Shown: positions 56,664-64,000 of the stretch, one piece after another
Layout of the letters: every line of letters starts with the position of its first letter
How positions within the stretch are numbered: position 1 is the stretch's first letter
Assembly: GCF_002582035.1 (NCBI RefSeq)
Contig: NZ_NUQE01000018.1
Location: forward strand, 250,696-314,695
DNA: 64,000 nucleotides
DNA from: Bacillus pseudomycoides
GTDB taxonomy: Bacteria > Bacillota > Bacilli > Bacillales > Bacillaceae_G
Reading direction: 5' to 3'
Position numbers and translations under genes: made by a program
The notes under the pieces: generated by a model
Database searches by the model: none
What the model saw: only the letters and a program-made list of their open reading frames with translations
Told to the model about the DNA's origin: nothing

Positions 56664-56690
56664 AAAAAGGGGAAGATCCCCTTTTTTATT
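56661..56690. terminator. Bidirectional terminator nfo / yqfT
   Basis: AAAAAAAGGGG / CCCCTTTTTT, loop AAGAT; A-run and T-run on both sides. Confidence 0.92.
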
Positions 56691-56940
56691 TTGTTAATTT
56701 TTGGAATACAATATTGATTTGCTGTGCAGTAGCAGGAGAAGTAACCTTTGCAATTTGTTTTAAAAGTTGTAATCTTTCTTGGACATCATAAATATTAATA
56801 TGTTTTCCTTGAATTAATGTGGCAATTTTATCTGCTTGTTCGCTTGTAATAGGCACTCCATATTCTGCACTGTATTTTAATAATTCTTTAGAAGTCATAT
56901 TATTGATTTTTTTATTTACAAACTGTTGAATGAGGTTCAT
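56686..56940 (-). CDS. yqfT: YqfT, DUF2624 protein
   Basis: 84 residues. Starts 'MNLIQQFVNKKINNMTSKEL', ends 'AQQINIVFQKLTK', the helical DUF2624 family. Function unknown. ATG 56940 with CAAAGGGGGCAGC. Leftward, convergent with nfo and divergent from yqfU, as in B. subtilis. Confidence 0.85.
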   Translation of the reverse strand: MNLIQQFVNKKINNMTSKELLKYSAEYGVPITSEQADKIATLIQGKHINIYDVQERLQLLKQIAKVTSPATAQQINIVFQKLTK

Positions 56941-57091
56941 GTTGCTGCCCCCTTTGTTTTGTCCTCATATCCGAATATATGTGGAATATGCTTGTGTATA
57001 TTCCAAAGCAGGCTGTTTTCTCATCAGAAAAAGAAGAATATGCTATAATAATAGAAGGACAAAACTATATAAAGATACTTGAGGAGGTAGC

Positions 57092-57970
57092 ATGGAAAAA
57101 AAACAGCATAGAAAAGAAAGTATAACTCATCTTGTGTATCGTCTTGTTATGATTGTCATAGGTGCTGGCTGTGCAGCAGTGGCACTCGAACTATTTTTAA
57201 TTCCAAACAAAATTATTGATGGTGGTATTATTGGTGTTTCCCTCATATTAGATTACCTTACACCAAATATTTGGTGGCTAAGCTTTTCCACTTTAGTTGT
57301 AATCCTCAATTTTCCATTTATGTACTCAGGTTATAAGCAAATCGGAAAAACATTTATGTTATCTTCTGTTTTTGCGGTTGTATGTTTAGCTTTCATTGAG
57401 TCAACATTACATTCTATTCAGCCTTTTACGACAGAGCCGATTTTAGCGACTGTCTTTGGCGGATTAATTTTAGGTGTTGGTGTTGGACTTGTGATTAGGC
57501 ATGGTGGTTCATTAGATGGAGCGGAAATTCTAGGTATTTTACTAACAAAGAAATTACCGTTTTCTGTTGGTGAATTTGTAATGTTTATGAATATTTTTGT
57601 CTTTTCTTGGGCGGCATTTGTGTTTGGAGTAGAACAAGCAATGTATTCTGTTATGACATACTATATTGCCTTTAAAACGATTGATACAGTTATTCAAGGT
57701 TTAGATGAAACAAAAGCAGTTATTATTGTATCAGACTATTATGAAGAGGTATCAAATGCAATTTTACATCGACTTGGTCGTGGAACAACGAAGCTGGTTG
57801 GGAAAGGTGGCTATACGGATAAAGAAAAAGAAGTCATCTATGCAGTTATTACTCGTTTAGAGGTAACGAAGCTAAAATCGATTGTTCATGAAGTAGATGA
57901 AAATGCTTTTATTACCATTATGAATACGCAAGAAACAAAAGGTGCAAAATTTAAATCAGCCATTCACTAA
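57092..57970 (+). CDS. yqfU: YitT-family membrane protein YqfU
   Basis: 292 residues. Five or six membrane helices in the first 200 residues ('[20 protein letters not shown]', '[16 protein letters not shown]', '[20 protein letters not shown]'), then a cytosolic DUF2179 domain ('[17 protein letters not shown]', 'LGRGTTKL'). Transport function presumed but unproven. ATG 57092 with TGAGGAGGTAGC. Terminator follows. Confidence 0.9.
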   Translation: MEKKQHRKESITHLVYRLVMIVIGAGCAAVALELFLIPNKIIDGGIIGVSLILDYLTPNIWWLSFSTLVVILNFPFMYSGYKQIGKTFMLSSVFAVVCLAFIESTLHSIQPFTTEPILATVFGGLILGVGVGLVIRHGGSLDGAEILGILLTKKLPFSVGEFVMFMNIFVFSWAAFVFGVEQAMYSVMTYYIAFKTIDTVIQGLDETKAVIIVSDYYEEVSNAILHRLGRGTTKLVGKGGYTDKEKEVIYAVITRLEVTKLKSIVHEVDENAFITIMNTQETKGAKFKSAIH

Positions 57971-58000
57971 AAGCAGAGAGATTTTCTCTGCTTTTTGCTA
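57968..58000 (+). terminator. yqfU terminator
   Basis: AAAAGCAGAGAGA / TCTCTGCTTTTT with loop TTT. Confidence 0.9.
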
Positions 58001-58044
58001 TAATAGAAGGGTTGTCTAAAATGAGAGGTATATTTTAGGGCAGA

Positions 58045-58111
58045 TTGGTTTACAACTCGTGATGGGCTATAATATAATTCAAAGAGAAATAAATCGGAAT
58101 CATTCTGAATT
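58045..58111 (+). promoter_or_regulatory. znuC promoter and Zur-type box
   Basis: TTGGTT, 17 bases, TATAAT (58068), then AAATCGGAATCATTCTGAATT (58091-58111), a 7-1-7 inverted repeat (TCGGAAT-C-ATTCTGA) like the Bacillus Zur box. It is downstream of the -10, where repressor binding would block transcription; zur itself is in the operon. Confidence 0.7.
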
Positions 58112-58125
58112 AGAATAGGTGAGAT

Positions 58126-58902
58126 ATGGTGGAATATATATTAGAAATCGAGAATTTAACCTTTCGTTATGAAGAGCGAAATGTGTTAGAGAACATTCAA
58201 TTGCAAGTTCCTAAAGGAGCTTTTTTAGGTTTAGTAGGCCCAAATGGATCGGGAAAATCTACATTATTGAAATGTATATTAGGTATTTTAAAACCGAAAC
58301 AAGGGACGATTCGGTTGTTTAGTGTTGATAGTAAAAAGTTTAAAAATTGGAATAAGGTTGGATATGTTTCACAAAAGGCGAATAGCTTCAACTCTGGATT
58401 TCCAGCAACTGTATTTGAAGTTGTTTCGATGGGACTTGTTTCTAAAAAAGGTTTGTTTCGTTTTTTATCAAAATCTGATAAAGAAAAAGTAAGACAGGCT
58501 ATTGCCGATGTTGGAATGAGTGATTTTATAAATCGGAATATTGGAGAGCTTTCTGGAGGACAACAGCAGCGCGTGTTTATTGCAAGAGCACTTGTCAGCG
58601 ATCCAGAGCTATTGATTTTAGATGAACCGACAGTAGGCGTAGACGTAAAAAATGTTGAAAGCTTTTATGAAATGCTTGCACATTTAAATAAGAAATTAGG
58701 AATTACACTTATTCTTGTGACGCATGATATTGGCGCGGTAACAGAAAAAGTGACGCATGTGGCGTGCTTAAATCAGCATCTACATTTCCATGGAAGTGTA
58801 GAGACATTCCGAGAGTTAGAAGATGCTGAAATGTCGTTATTATATGGTCATCATGTTCATCGTTTAGAGCATGATCACGAGCATCACGGGGGGATACGAT
58901 GA
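58126..58902 (+). CDS. znuC: Zinc ABC transporter ATPase
   Basis: 258 residues. Powers high-affinity zinc (or manganese) uptake. Walker A 'GPNGSGKST', Q-loop 'SQKA', signature 'LSGGQQQRV', Walker B 'LLILDEPT', H-loop 'VTHD'. The C-terminus is His-rich ('HHVHRLEHDHEHHGG'), fitting a zinc carrier. ATG overlaps a GTGAGATAT ribosome site. Stop overlaps znuB (ATGA). In B. subtilis the operon has its binding protein znuA/adcA first; none is present here. Confidence 0.93.
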   Translation: MVEYILEIENLTFRYEERNVLENIQLQVPKGAFLGLVGPNGSGKSTLLKCILGILKPKQGTIRLFSVDSKKFKNWNKVGYVSQKANSFNSGFPATVFEVVSMGLVSKKGLFRFLSKSDKEKVRQAIADVGMSDFINRNIGELSGGQQQRVFIARALVSDPELLILDEPTVGVDVKNVESFYEMLAHLNKKLGITLILVTHDIGAVTEKVTHVACLNQHLHFHGSVETFRELEDAEMSLLYGHHVHRLEHDHEHHGGIR

Positions 58903-59732
58903 TACAGGATTTTTTGCAATATGACTTTTTACGAAATTCTTTATATGCTGGAATTTTAATTGGAATTGTTGCCCCGCTGCTAGGTGTTTTTGTTGTAATT
59001 CGTCGTTTATCATTCATTGCTGATGCGTTAAGTCATGTTACGTTGTCAGGTATTGCATTGAGCTTATTACTAGAAAAAACAGTATTTACCAGTGGTTTTA
59101 TAAATCCATTATATATGGGAATGGTATTTTCTATTGGCGGTGCCTTACTCATAGAAAAGTTAAGAACGGTATATAAACATTATCAAGAATTAGCAGTTCC
59201 AATTATTTTATCAGCTGGTATTGGGATTGGTGTTGTGTTCATTTCGCTTGCGAATGGGTTTAATACAGATTTATTTAGTTATTTGTTTGGTAGTGTGAGC
59301 GCGGTAACAAGCGGCGATTTACTCATTATTGGGTTAGTTGCTATTGTTGTACTTGTTGTCATCATCTCGTTATACAAAGAACTGTTCTTATTATCTTTTG
59401 ATGAAGAATATGCTGTAGCAACAGGTCTGCGTGCAAAATGGATTCACTTTATTTTTGTTATTTTAGTGGCACTTGTGATTGCGGTTTCGATGCGTGTTGT
59501 CGGTATTCTTCTCGTTTCATCGTTAATGACATTACCGGTTGCAGCTAGTATTCGCATTGCGAAAGGATTTAAGCAAACGATTTTCTATTCTATTGTATTT
59601 GGAGAGATTTCGGTAATCGGAGGTATGTTAGCTTCTTATCAGCTTGACATCGCTCCAGGTGGTACAATTGTTGTGTTAGCAGTTCTTATTTTAATCGGTA
59701 TAATCTTATGGGAGAAGAAAAAAACTGCGTAA
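58899..59732 (+). CDS. znuB: Zinc ABC transporter permease
   Basis: 277 residues of the ABC-3 permease family with eight or so membrane helices. '[20 protein letters not shown]' holds the cytoplasmic coupling region of this family, '[20 protein letters not shown]' is conserved. Translationally coupled to znuC. Seven to thirteen bases separate it from zur. Confidence 0.93.
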   Translation: MIQDFLQYDFLRNSLYAGILIGIVAPLLGVFVVIRRLSFIADALSHVTLSGIALSLLLEKTVFTSGFINPLYMGMVFSIGGALLIEKLRTVYKHYQELAVPIILSAGIGIGVVFISLANGFNTDLFSYLFGSVSAVTSGDLLIIGLVAIVVLVVIISLYKELFLLSFDEEYAVATGLRAKWIHFIFVILVALVIAVSMRVVGILLVSSLMTLPVAASIRIAKGFKQTIFYSIVFGEISVIGGMLASYQLDIAPGGTIVVLAVLILIGIILWEKKKTA

Positions 59733-59745
59733 AGTAGGGATGATT

Positions 59746-60159
59746 ATGAATCTTACAGAAGCTTTACACCTTATGAAGGAGCAAGGTTATAAACATACTA
59801 GAAAAAGAGAAGAGATGCTGCGTCTATTTGCAACTCATAATAAATATTTAACAGCGAGAGATGTTTTAGCTAATATGAAAGATGATTATCCGGGATTAAG
59901 TTTTGATACCATTTATCGTAACTTAACCGTATTTGTAGAAATTGGTATTTTAGAACAGACTGAATTAAATGGTGAAAAGCATTTTCGTTTTAAATGTTCT
60001 ACTACAGAACACCATCATCATTTTATTTGTTTAGATTGCGGGGGAACGAAGGAAATTACATCGTGTCCAATGGAACTAATGAATAAAGATTTTAGAGGAT
60101 TTGAAGTAACTGGACATAAGTTTGAAATATATGGACGCTGTCCGAAGTGTGCACAATAA
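59746..60159 (+). CDS. zur: Zinc uptake regulator Zur (Fur family)
   Basis: 137 residues. Winged helix ('[20 protein letters not shown]', '[16 protein letters not shown]'), metal site '[16 protein letters not shown]' and structural zinc pair 'CPKC' at the end. The His4 run and '[13 protein letters not shown]' are as in B. subtilis Zur, supporting zinc rather than iron sensing. Start taken as ATG 59746 (MNLTEAL), six bases after TAGGG; ATG 59740 lies on the ribosome site. It would shut off its own operon through the box before znuC. Confidence 0.9.
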   Translation: MNLTEALHLMKEQGYKHTRKREEMLRLFATHNKYLTARDVLANMKDDYPGLSFDTIYRNLTVFVEIGILEQTELNGEKHFRFKCSTTEHHHHFICLDCGGTKEITSCPMELMNKDFRGFEVTGHKFEIYGRCPKCAQ

Positions 60160-60203
60160 AGTGAAACTTCCATCTGTGGGGGGTCTGCCCGCGAATAGCG
60201 GGA
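60160..60203 (-). repeat. bcr-like repeat, minimal form
   Basis: 'AAAGTGAAACTTCCATCTGTG', 'GGGGGTCTGCCCGCGAATAG', 'CGGGATAAA': both family ends with the middle deleted. Confidence 0.75.
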
Positions 60204-60244
60204 TAAAAAAAGCTTGTCAGTTTCGAAACTGACAAGCTTTTTTA
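60204..60244. terminator. Bidirectional terminator zur / ispG
   Basis: Perfect AAAAAGCTTGTCAGTTT / AAACTGACAAGCTTTTT palindrome with a CG centre; serves the rightward znu operon and leftward ispG. Confidence 0.95.
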
Positions 60245-60260
60245 TTGGAATCTTTTTACC

Positions 60261-61352
60261 TTATTTTTCTTGTTTTGCTGCATATTCTGCTGCAATTTTA
60301 TCAATTTCTTTTTTTAGCTCTTCTACCATTGTCTCTTCAGGTACCTTACGTACAATTTCACCTTTACGGAAGAGGAGACCTTCTCCGCGTGCTCCGGCAA
60401 TCCCAATATCAGCTTCGCGTGCTTCACCAGGGCCATTTACGGCGCAGCCAAGTACCGCAACTTTAATCGGTGCTTTAATTTTTGAAATATATTCTTCTAC
60501 TTCATTTGCAATGCTGATTAAGTCAATTTCAATACGTCCGCAAGTTGGACAAGAGATCAATGTAGCAGCGTTAGAAGCAAGACCGAATGATTTTAATAGT
60601 TCACGCGCTACTTTTACTTCTTCAACTGGGTCTGCACTTAACGAAATACGTAGTGTGTTACCGATGCCCTTGCTTAAGATAGCTCCAAGACCAGCTGCAC
60701 TTTTTACAGTTCCAGCAAATAAAGTTCCAGATTCTGTAATGCCAAGGTGTAATGGATAATCGAAAGCACGTGATGCTTTTTCGTATGCTTCAATTGCTAA
60801 GTTCACATCGGACGCCTTCATCGATACGATGATATCGTGAAAATCTAAATCCTCTAAAATTTTAATGTGATGCAATGCACTTTCTACCATGCCATCTGCT
60901 GTTGGATATCCATATTTTTCTAAAATATGACGTTCCAATGAACCTGCATTTACACCGATGCGAATTGGAATACCGCGTTCTTTGGCAGCATTTACAACTG
61001 CTTCAACTTTATGGCGGCGACCGATATTTCCTGGATTGATTCGAACTTTGTCAATGCCACCTTCAATTGCTTTTAATGCTAGGCGATAGTCAAAGTGAAT
61101 ATCAGCAACAAGAGGGATATTAATTTGTTTTTTAATATCAGCAATTGCATCTGCAGCACGCTCATCTGGAACGGCTACACGAACAATTTGACAACCTGCT
61201 TCTTCTAAACGTTTGATTTCAGCAACTGTTGCTTCCACATCATGCGTTTTTGTTGTTGTCATACTTTGTATAATTAATTCATTATTACCGCCAATTGTTA
61301 AATTTCCAACTTTAACAGGACGTGTTTTTGTACGATGAGTTATTTCATTCAC
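60261..61352 (-). CDS. ispG: HMBPP synthase (IspG/GcpE)
   Basis: 363 residues. Converts MEcPP to HMBPP in the MEP pathway with a 4Fe-4S cluster. Barrel begins '[20 protein letters not shown]'. C-terminal cluster Cys in 'LISCPTCGR' and '[11 protein letters not shown]'. Start ATG 61352 with AAGGAGAGCG. Leftward, separated from zur by the shared terminator. Confidence 0.97.
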   Translation of the reverse strand: MNEITHRTKTRPVKVGNLTIGGNNELIIQSMTTTKTHDVEATVAEIKRLEEAGCQIVRVAVPDERAADAIADIKKQINIPLVADIHFDYRLALKAIEGGIDKVRINPGNIGRRHKVEAVVNAAKERGIPIRIGVNAGSLERHILEKYGYPTADGMVESALHHIKILEDLDFHDIIVSMKASDVNLAIEAYEKASRAFDYPLHLGITESGTLFAGTVKSAAGLGAILSKGIGNTLRISLSADPVEEVKVARELLKSFGLASNAATLISCPTCGRIEIDLISIANEVEEYISKIKAPIKVAVLGCAVNGPGEAREADIGIAGARGEGLLFRKGEIVRKVPEETMVEELKKEIDKIAAEYAAKQEK

Positions 61353-61504
61353 GAATAGATCGCTCTCCTTATAAAAGAAGTTTCTTATTTTGTAGACAAA
61401 TACATTTATATTGTATGCAGTATTTGTCCTGTGAAGTCAAATGTGCAACTTCACTTTTTCTATTGTATCAGCGCTTTGCTGCAGTTGACAAGAATTATGT
61501 GATG

Positions 61505-61849
61505 CTATTGTGGATAGAGAGGGAATTTGTACTTTTTTCCAATTTGCATTTTTGCAGGAGATTCATTTTGGTTTAATCCTTTAAAATCTGTAACAACTTT
61601 TTCAATAGAGGGAATTTTTTTTTTGTTAATTTCCTCTGTAATGGATAGAACGGTATCACCTGTTTTTACTTCAATGATTTTATATTTTGCCCCTGATATA
61701 TTTTCTTTTTGGTCGTTTTTTGAAACTTCTGCTGAAGTTTTTTGGGATTTGGAATATGTATGAAGTAACGGTAAAGTACCGATTGTAATATCGTAGTAAA
61801 AAATGTAACCGAGAACAAGCAACAATAAGACACCGCTAAGTCTTTTCAT
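61505..61849 (-). CDS. yqfZ: YqfZ, membrane-anchored LysM protein
   Basis: 114 residues. N-terminal helix (about 5-20, 'SGVLLLLVLGYIFYY'), a polar linker, then a LysM domain ('IIEVKTGDTVLSITEE', 'DFKGLNQ', 'KMQIGKKYKFPLY') that binds peptidoglycan. The position after ispG matches B. subtilis yqfZ, a forespore gene. ATG 61849 with AAAGGAGTGAAG. Confidence 0.88.
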   Translation of the reverse strand: MKRLSGVLLLLVLGYIFYYDITIGTLPLLHTYSKSQKTSAEVSKNDQKENISGAKYKIIEVKTGDTVLSITEEINKKKIPSIEKVVTDFKGLNQNESPAKMQIGKKYKFPLYPQ

Positions 61850-61884
61850 ATTTCTTCACTCCTTTGTAGAGAAATATATGCTTG

Positions 61885-61920
61885 TCCAAAAAAAAAATGC
61901 CTTGAAGGCATTTTTTATAG
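61885..61920. terminator. Terminator between yqfZ and yqgB
   Basis: AAAAAATGCCTT / AAGGCATTTTTT almost without loop; acts on yqgB transcripts (leftward). Confidence 0.85.
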
Positions 61921-62682
61921 TGAAGTTTTTTGTTTTGGTTTTGGTACTTCGTTTATTGTTAAATAAAGGACAATTAGAACAACAGTAATGAATAGGAATA
62001 ACGAGCCCGGGACGGTGATTTTTAACAAATCCATTATCATAAAGAATATAGTTGGGATTGTATAGCTGTATGCAGTTAATGTCCAAATTTGTTTGTAAGA
62101 TAGTTTACGCTGTCCGCTCATTGCAGAACCGATAAATCCTAATAGTGTAACACCAAGGAATGTAATGAAGAGTTGGAATAAGTAAATAAGTATTCCGATA
62201 ACGAACATAGCAATTGGATATATGCTATCGATAAATGAAACCAATTCTTGAATATCTTTTTTTTCAAAAGTTGTATTTCCTAAGTCACTATATGGAAATG
62301 ATTGTGTTTGTTGCTGTGCTGTTGAAATCATTTTATCTTTTAAGATGAACAAACCATCTCGATTTGGGTATGCGCTTGCATCCGTTGCGTTTGGATCAAA
62401 TACAAAAATAAAATTTGTGTCATCTTTTACAATGGGTTTGTCGATGTCTGCGTGAAGTTCGCCATTTTCAATTTTAAAATCAGGTACATCTTTTTCGATA
62501 GAATGATTAACAAGACTGATGCCATCTTGAATTAAATTTCCAAATAGAATTGTTTTTGGAACGGTAGCAAGTAAACATAGCAACATTATGTAAAGAATCG
62601 TTTTTCCGATCTTTTGAAAACGAAAGAGTGCCATCTCTTTTGGTGCATATAAGCTTTTAAACAGTTGTGTAAATATGGACAT
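61915..62682 (-). CDS. yqgB: YqgB, DUF1189 membrane protein
   Basis: 255 residues. One helix near 28-48, a long extracytoplasmic segment (about 50-140), then three or four C-terminal helices ('IAMFVIGILIYLFQLFITFL', 'TIPTIFFMIMDLL'). The DUF1189 family has no known function. ATG 62682 with AAGGAAGTGAA. In B. subtilis yqgA and yqgC flank this region; neither is present here. Confidence 0.85.
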   Translation of the reverse strand: MSIFTQLFKSLYAPKEMALFRFQKIGKTILYIMLLCLLATVPKTILFGNLIQDGISLVNHSIEKDVPDFKIENGELHADIDKPIVKDDTNFIFVFDPNATDASAYPNRDGLFILKDKMISTAQQQTQSFPYSDLGNTTFEKKDIQELVSFIDSIYPIAMFVIGILIYLFQLFITFLGVTLLGFIGSAMSGQRKLSYKQIWTLTAYSYTIPTIFFMIMDLLKITVPGSLFLFITVVLIVLYLTINEVPKPKQKTSL

Positions 62683-62904
62683 GAATTCACTTCCTTCTTT
62701 TAAATATATTGATTTACAATCTCATTGTAACGTACGCTTCTAAAGAATCACAAGATGTATCACGTGTGATATGAAAATGCAATTGACACATTTCTTTTCA
62801 TTATGGTAAATTTATCTTACATTTTTATATATACTCATACATTCCATAGTAATTTATCTAACTAGAGCATACATGATGCCTTAGCACCTATTCGTATATA
62901 TTGT

Positions 62905-62978
62905 GGACCCTTAGCTCAGCTGGTTAGAGCAGACGGCTCATAACCGTCCGGTCGTAGGTTCGAGTCCTACAGGGTCCA
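62905..62978 (+). tRNA. tRNA with CAT anticodon (Ile2 more likely than Met)
   Basis: A 74-base cloverleaf: acceptor GGACCCT / AGGGTCC, D-arm AGCTCAGCTGGTTAGAGC, anticodon stem GACGG-CTCATAA-CCGTC (anticodon at 62939-62941), T-arm CGTAGGTTCGAGTCCTACA-type with TTCGAGT, discriminator A. CCA is not encoded. It lacks initiator features (C1-A72 mismatch, three G-C pairs in the anticodon stem). Its body resembles the Bacillus tRNA-Ile2 whose CAT is modified to lysidine by TilS. Confidence 0.95.
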
Positions 62979-63010
62979 TATCCATTTCATATATTGATAC
63001 ATAGCACATA

Positions 63011-63041
63011 TGCTTCCTCATAGAAGGAAGCTTTTTTTACA
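63011..63041 (+). terminator. tRNA terminator
   Basis: GCTTCCT / AAGGAAGC with loop CATAG, then seven T. Confidence 0.88.
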
Positions 63042-63118
63042 AAATGTATGAGCATTTCGTTTGAAAAGAAATGGGAAATTTGCTACTTTAATGTTAGCAA
63101 GGCAATATGTTAAATTTG

Positions 63119-63147
63119 TTTTCACCCCTATGTAATTAGGGTAAAAT
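63119..63147 (+). promoter_or_regulatory. sodA promoter with inverted repeat in the spacer
   Basis: TTTTCA, 17 bases, TAAAAT. The spacer holds CCCTATGTAATTAGGG (63126-63141), a possible operator. Confidence 0.5.
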
Positions 63148-63201
63148 GAATTTGTATGCCAAGTCATTATCGGCAATACATACAATGGGAGGAATATAAC
63201 A

Positions 63202-63813
63202 ATGGCAAAACACGAATTACCAAATTTACCTTATGCGTATGATGCATTAGAACCTCATTTTGACAAAGAAACAATGAACATCCATCATACAAAACATCAC
63301 AACACATACGTAACAAACTTAAATGCTGCATTAGAAGGACATGCGGAATTAGCAGAAAAAAGTATTGAAGAGTTAGTTGCAAACTTAAACGAAGTACCAG
63401 AAGCAATTCGTACAGCAGTACGCAATAATGGTGGCGGACATGCAAACCACTCTTTATTCTGGACAATTCTTTCTCCAAATGGCGGCGGACAACCAGTAGG
63501 TGAACTTGCAAGTGCAATTGAAGCGAAATTTGGCAGCTTCGATGCATTTAAAGATGAGTTTGCAAAAGCAGGCGCAACTCGCTTCGGCTCTGGTTGGGCA
63601 TGGCTTGTTATAAACAATGGTGAGTTAGAAATAACAAGCACACCAAACCAAGATAATCCATTAATGGAAGGTAAAACTCCAATTTTAGGACTAGACGTTT
63701 GGGAGCATGCATACTACTTACATTACCAAAACCGTCGTCCTGACTACATCGGTGCATTCTGGAACATTGTAGATTGGAACGCAGTTGAAAAACGTTACCA
63801 AGATGCAAAATAA
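63202..63813 (+). CDS. sodA: Manganese superoxide dismutase
   Basis: 203 residues. Destroys superoxide. Metal ligands in the expected blocks: His28 in '[10 protein letters not shown]', His in 'HANHSLFW', Asp and His in '[12 protein letters not shown]'. Tyr and Gly patterns fit the Mn form ('GSGWAWL'). GGGAGGAATATAAC before ATG. Codon use is highly biased, as expected for an abundant enzyme. Monocistronic. Confidence 0.98.
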   Translation: MAKHELPNLPYAYDALEPHFDKETMNIHHTKHHNTYVTNLNAALEGHAELAEKSIEELVANLNEVPEAIRTAVRNNGGGHANHSLFWTILSPNGGGQPVGELASAIEAKFGSFDAFKDEFAKAGATRFGSGWAWLVINNGELEITSTPNQDNPLMEGKTPILGLDVWEHAYYLHYQNRRPDYIGAFWNIVDWNAVEKRYQDAK

Positions 63814-63821
63814 TTATAATA

Positions 63822-63858
63822 GTAAAAGCTAGGAGATGTTTCTCCTAGCTTTTTTTTG
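63822..63858 (+). terminator. sodA terminator
   Basis: AAAAGCTAGGAG / CTCCTAGCTTTTTTT with loop ATGTTT. Confidence 0.93.
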
Positions 63859-63867
63859 TTTTCTCAC

Positions 63868-64000
63868 ACCGGTCTGATTGGTAGAGCTCCCATCAATGGA
63901 GAAAAACACTCCAGTGACGGAAGTTTCACTTTACCCCGCTCAAACAGGCGGTAAGAGGCTTTACAGAGAAGAGAACCCCGAACCGCCTGTAAGAGCCCGA
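63868..64000 (+). repeat. bcr-like repeat running off the right edge, at least two units
   Basis: 'GGTCTGATTGGTAGAGC', arms CACTCCAGTG region, 'GAAGTTTCACTTTACCCCGC', 'TCAAACAGGCGGT' / 'ACCGCCTGT' arms and the start of the next core 'AAGAGCCCGA' at the window end. Confidence 0.85.

Overview
The window is chromosomal DNA from a low-GC Gram-positive endospore former, almost certainly a member of the Bacillus cereus group. The evidence is the B. subtilis-like gene order from yqeG to sodA, spore genes (sigK, gpr, yqfC, yqfD, sda), AT-rich DNA with strong GGAGG ribosome binding sites, a vrrA-like repeat gene next to ispH, and many copies of a bcr-like intergenic repeat. Several proteins look slightly divergent from those of the common cereus/anthracis strains as I remember them, but I cannot name a species.

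Bases 1-5850 are the right end of a prophage: a tail protein cut by the window edge, a small coiled-coil protein, holin, GH25 endolysin, a toxin-like micro-ORF, a two-helix membrane protein, a small HTH protein, and a leftward gene for a LexA DNA-binding domain with no protease domain. The prophage stops exactly inside sigK. At 5849 the C-terminal 100 codons of sigma K begin with no N-terminal part before them, and an AATGA core sits at the junction, as in the B. subtilis skin element. The window therefore shows one boundary of a sigK-intervening element that should be excised in the mother cell to rebuild sigK.

Bases 6150-8006 hold psd, then sda (leftward, too short for usual ORF calling) with a cluster of DnaA boxes upstream, then bcr-like repeats. 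Bases 8007-13144 are the yqeG-yqeH-aroE-yqeI-nadD-yqeK-rsfS-yqeM cluster (ribosome assembly, shikimate, NAD). Bases 13353-19362 carry comER (leftward), comEA-comEB-comEC (DNA uptake), yqzM and holA. rpsT (leftward), gpr, yqxA and lepA follow, with spoIIP absent from its B. subtilis position. A broken HxlR-type regulator precedes hemW.

Bases 25381-33630 form the CIRCE-controlled heat-shock operon hrcA-grpE-dnaK-dnaJ-prmA-rsmE-mtaB. Then come deoC, a structured repeated element, rpsU-yqeY, and yqfC-yqfD-phoH-pgpH-ybeY-dgkA-cdd-era-yqzL-recO (sporulation, RNA processing, c-di-AMP turnover, cell wall lipid recycling, ribosome maturation, repair). ccpN-ppsR controls gluconeogenesis, yqxD is broken by two stop codons, and dnaG-sigA is the macromolecular synthesis operon, followed by cccA.

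Bases 50486-63813 carry trmK-yqfO, ispH and vrrA/yqfQ (leftward), cshB, nfo, yqfT (leftward), yqfU, a zinc-uptake operon znuC-znuB-zur with a Zur-type box, ispG, yqfZ and yqgB (leftward), one CAT-anticodon tRNA, and sodA. About fifteen bcr-like repeats, in both orientations, punctuate the intergenic gaps and the last one runs off the right edge.
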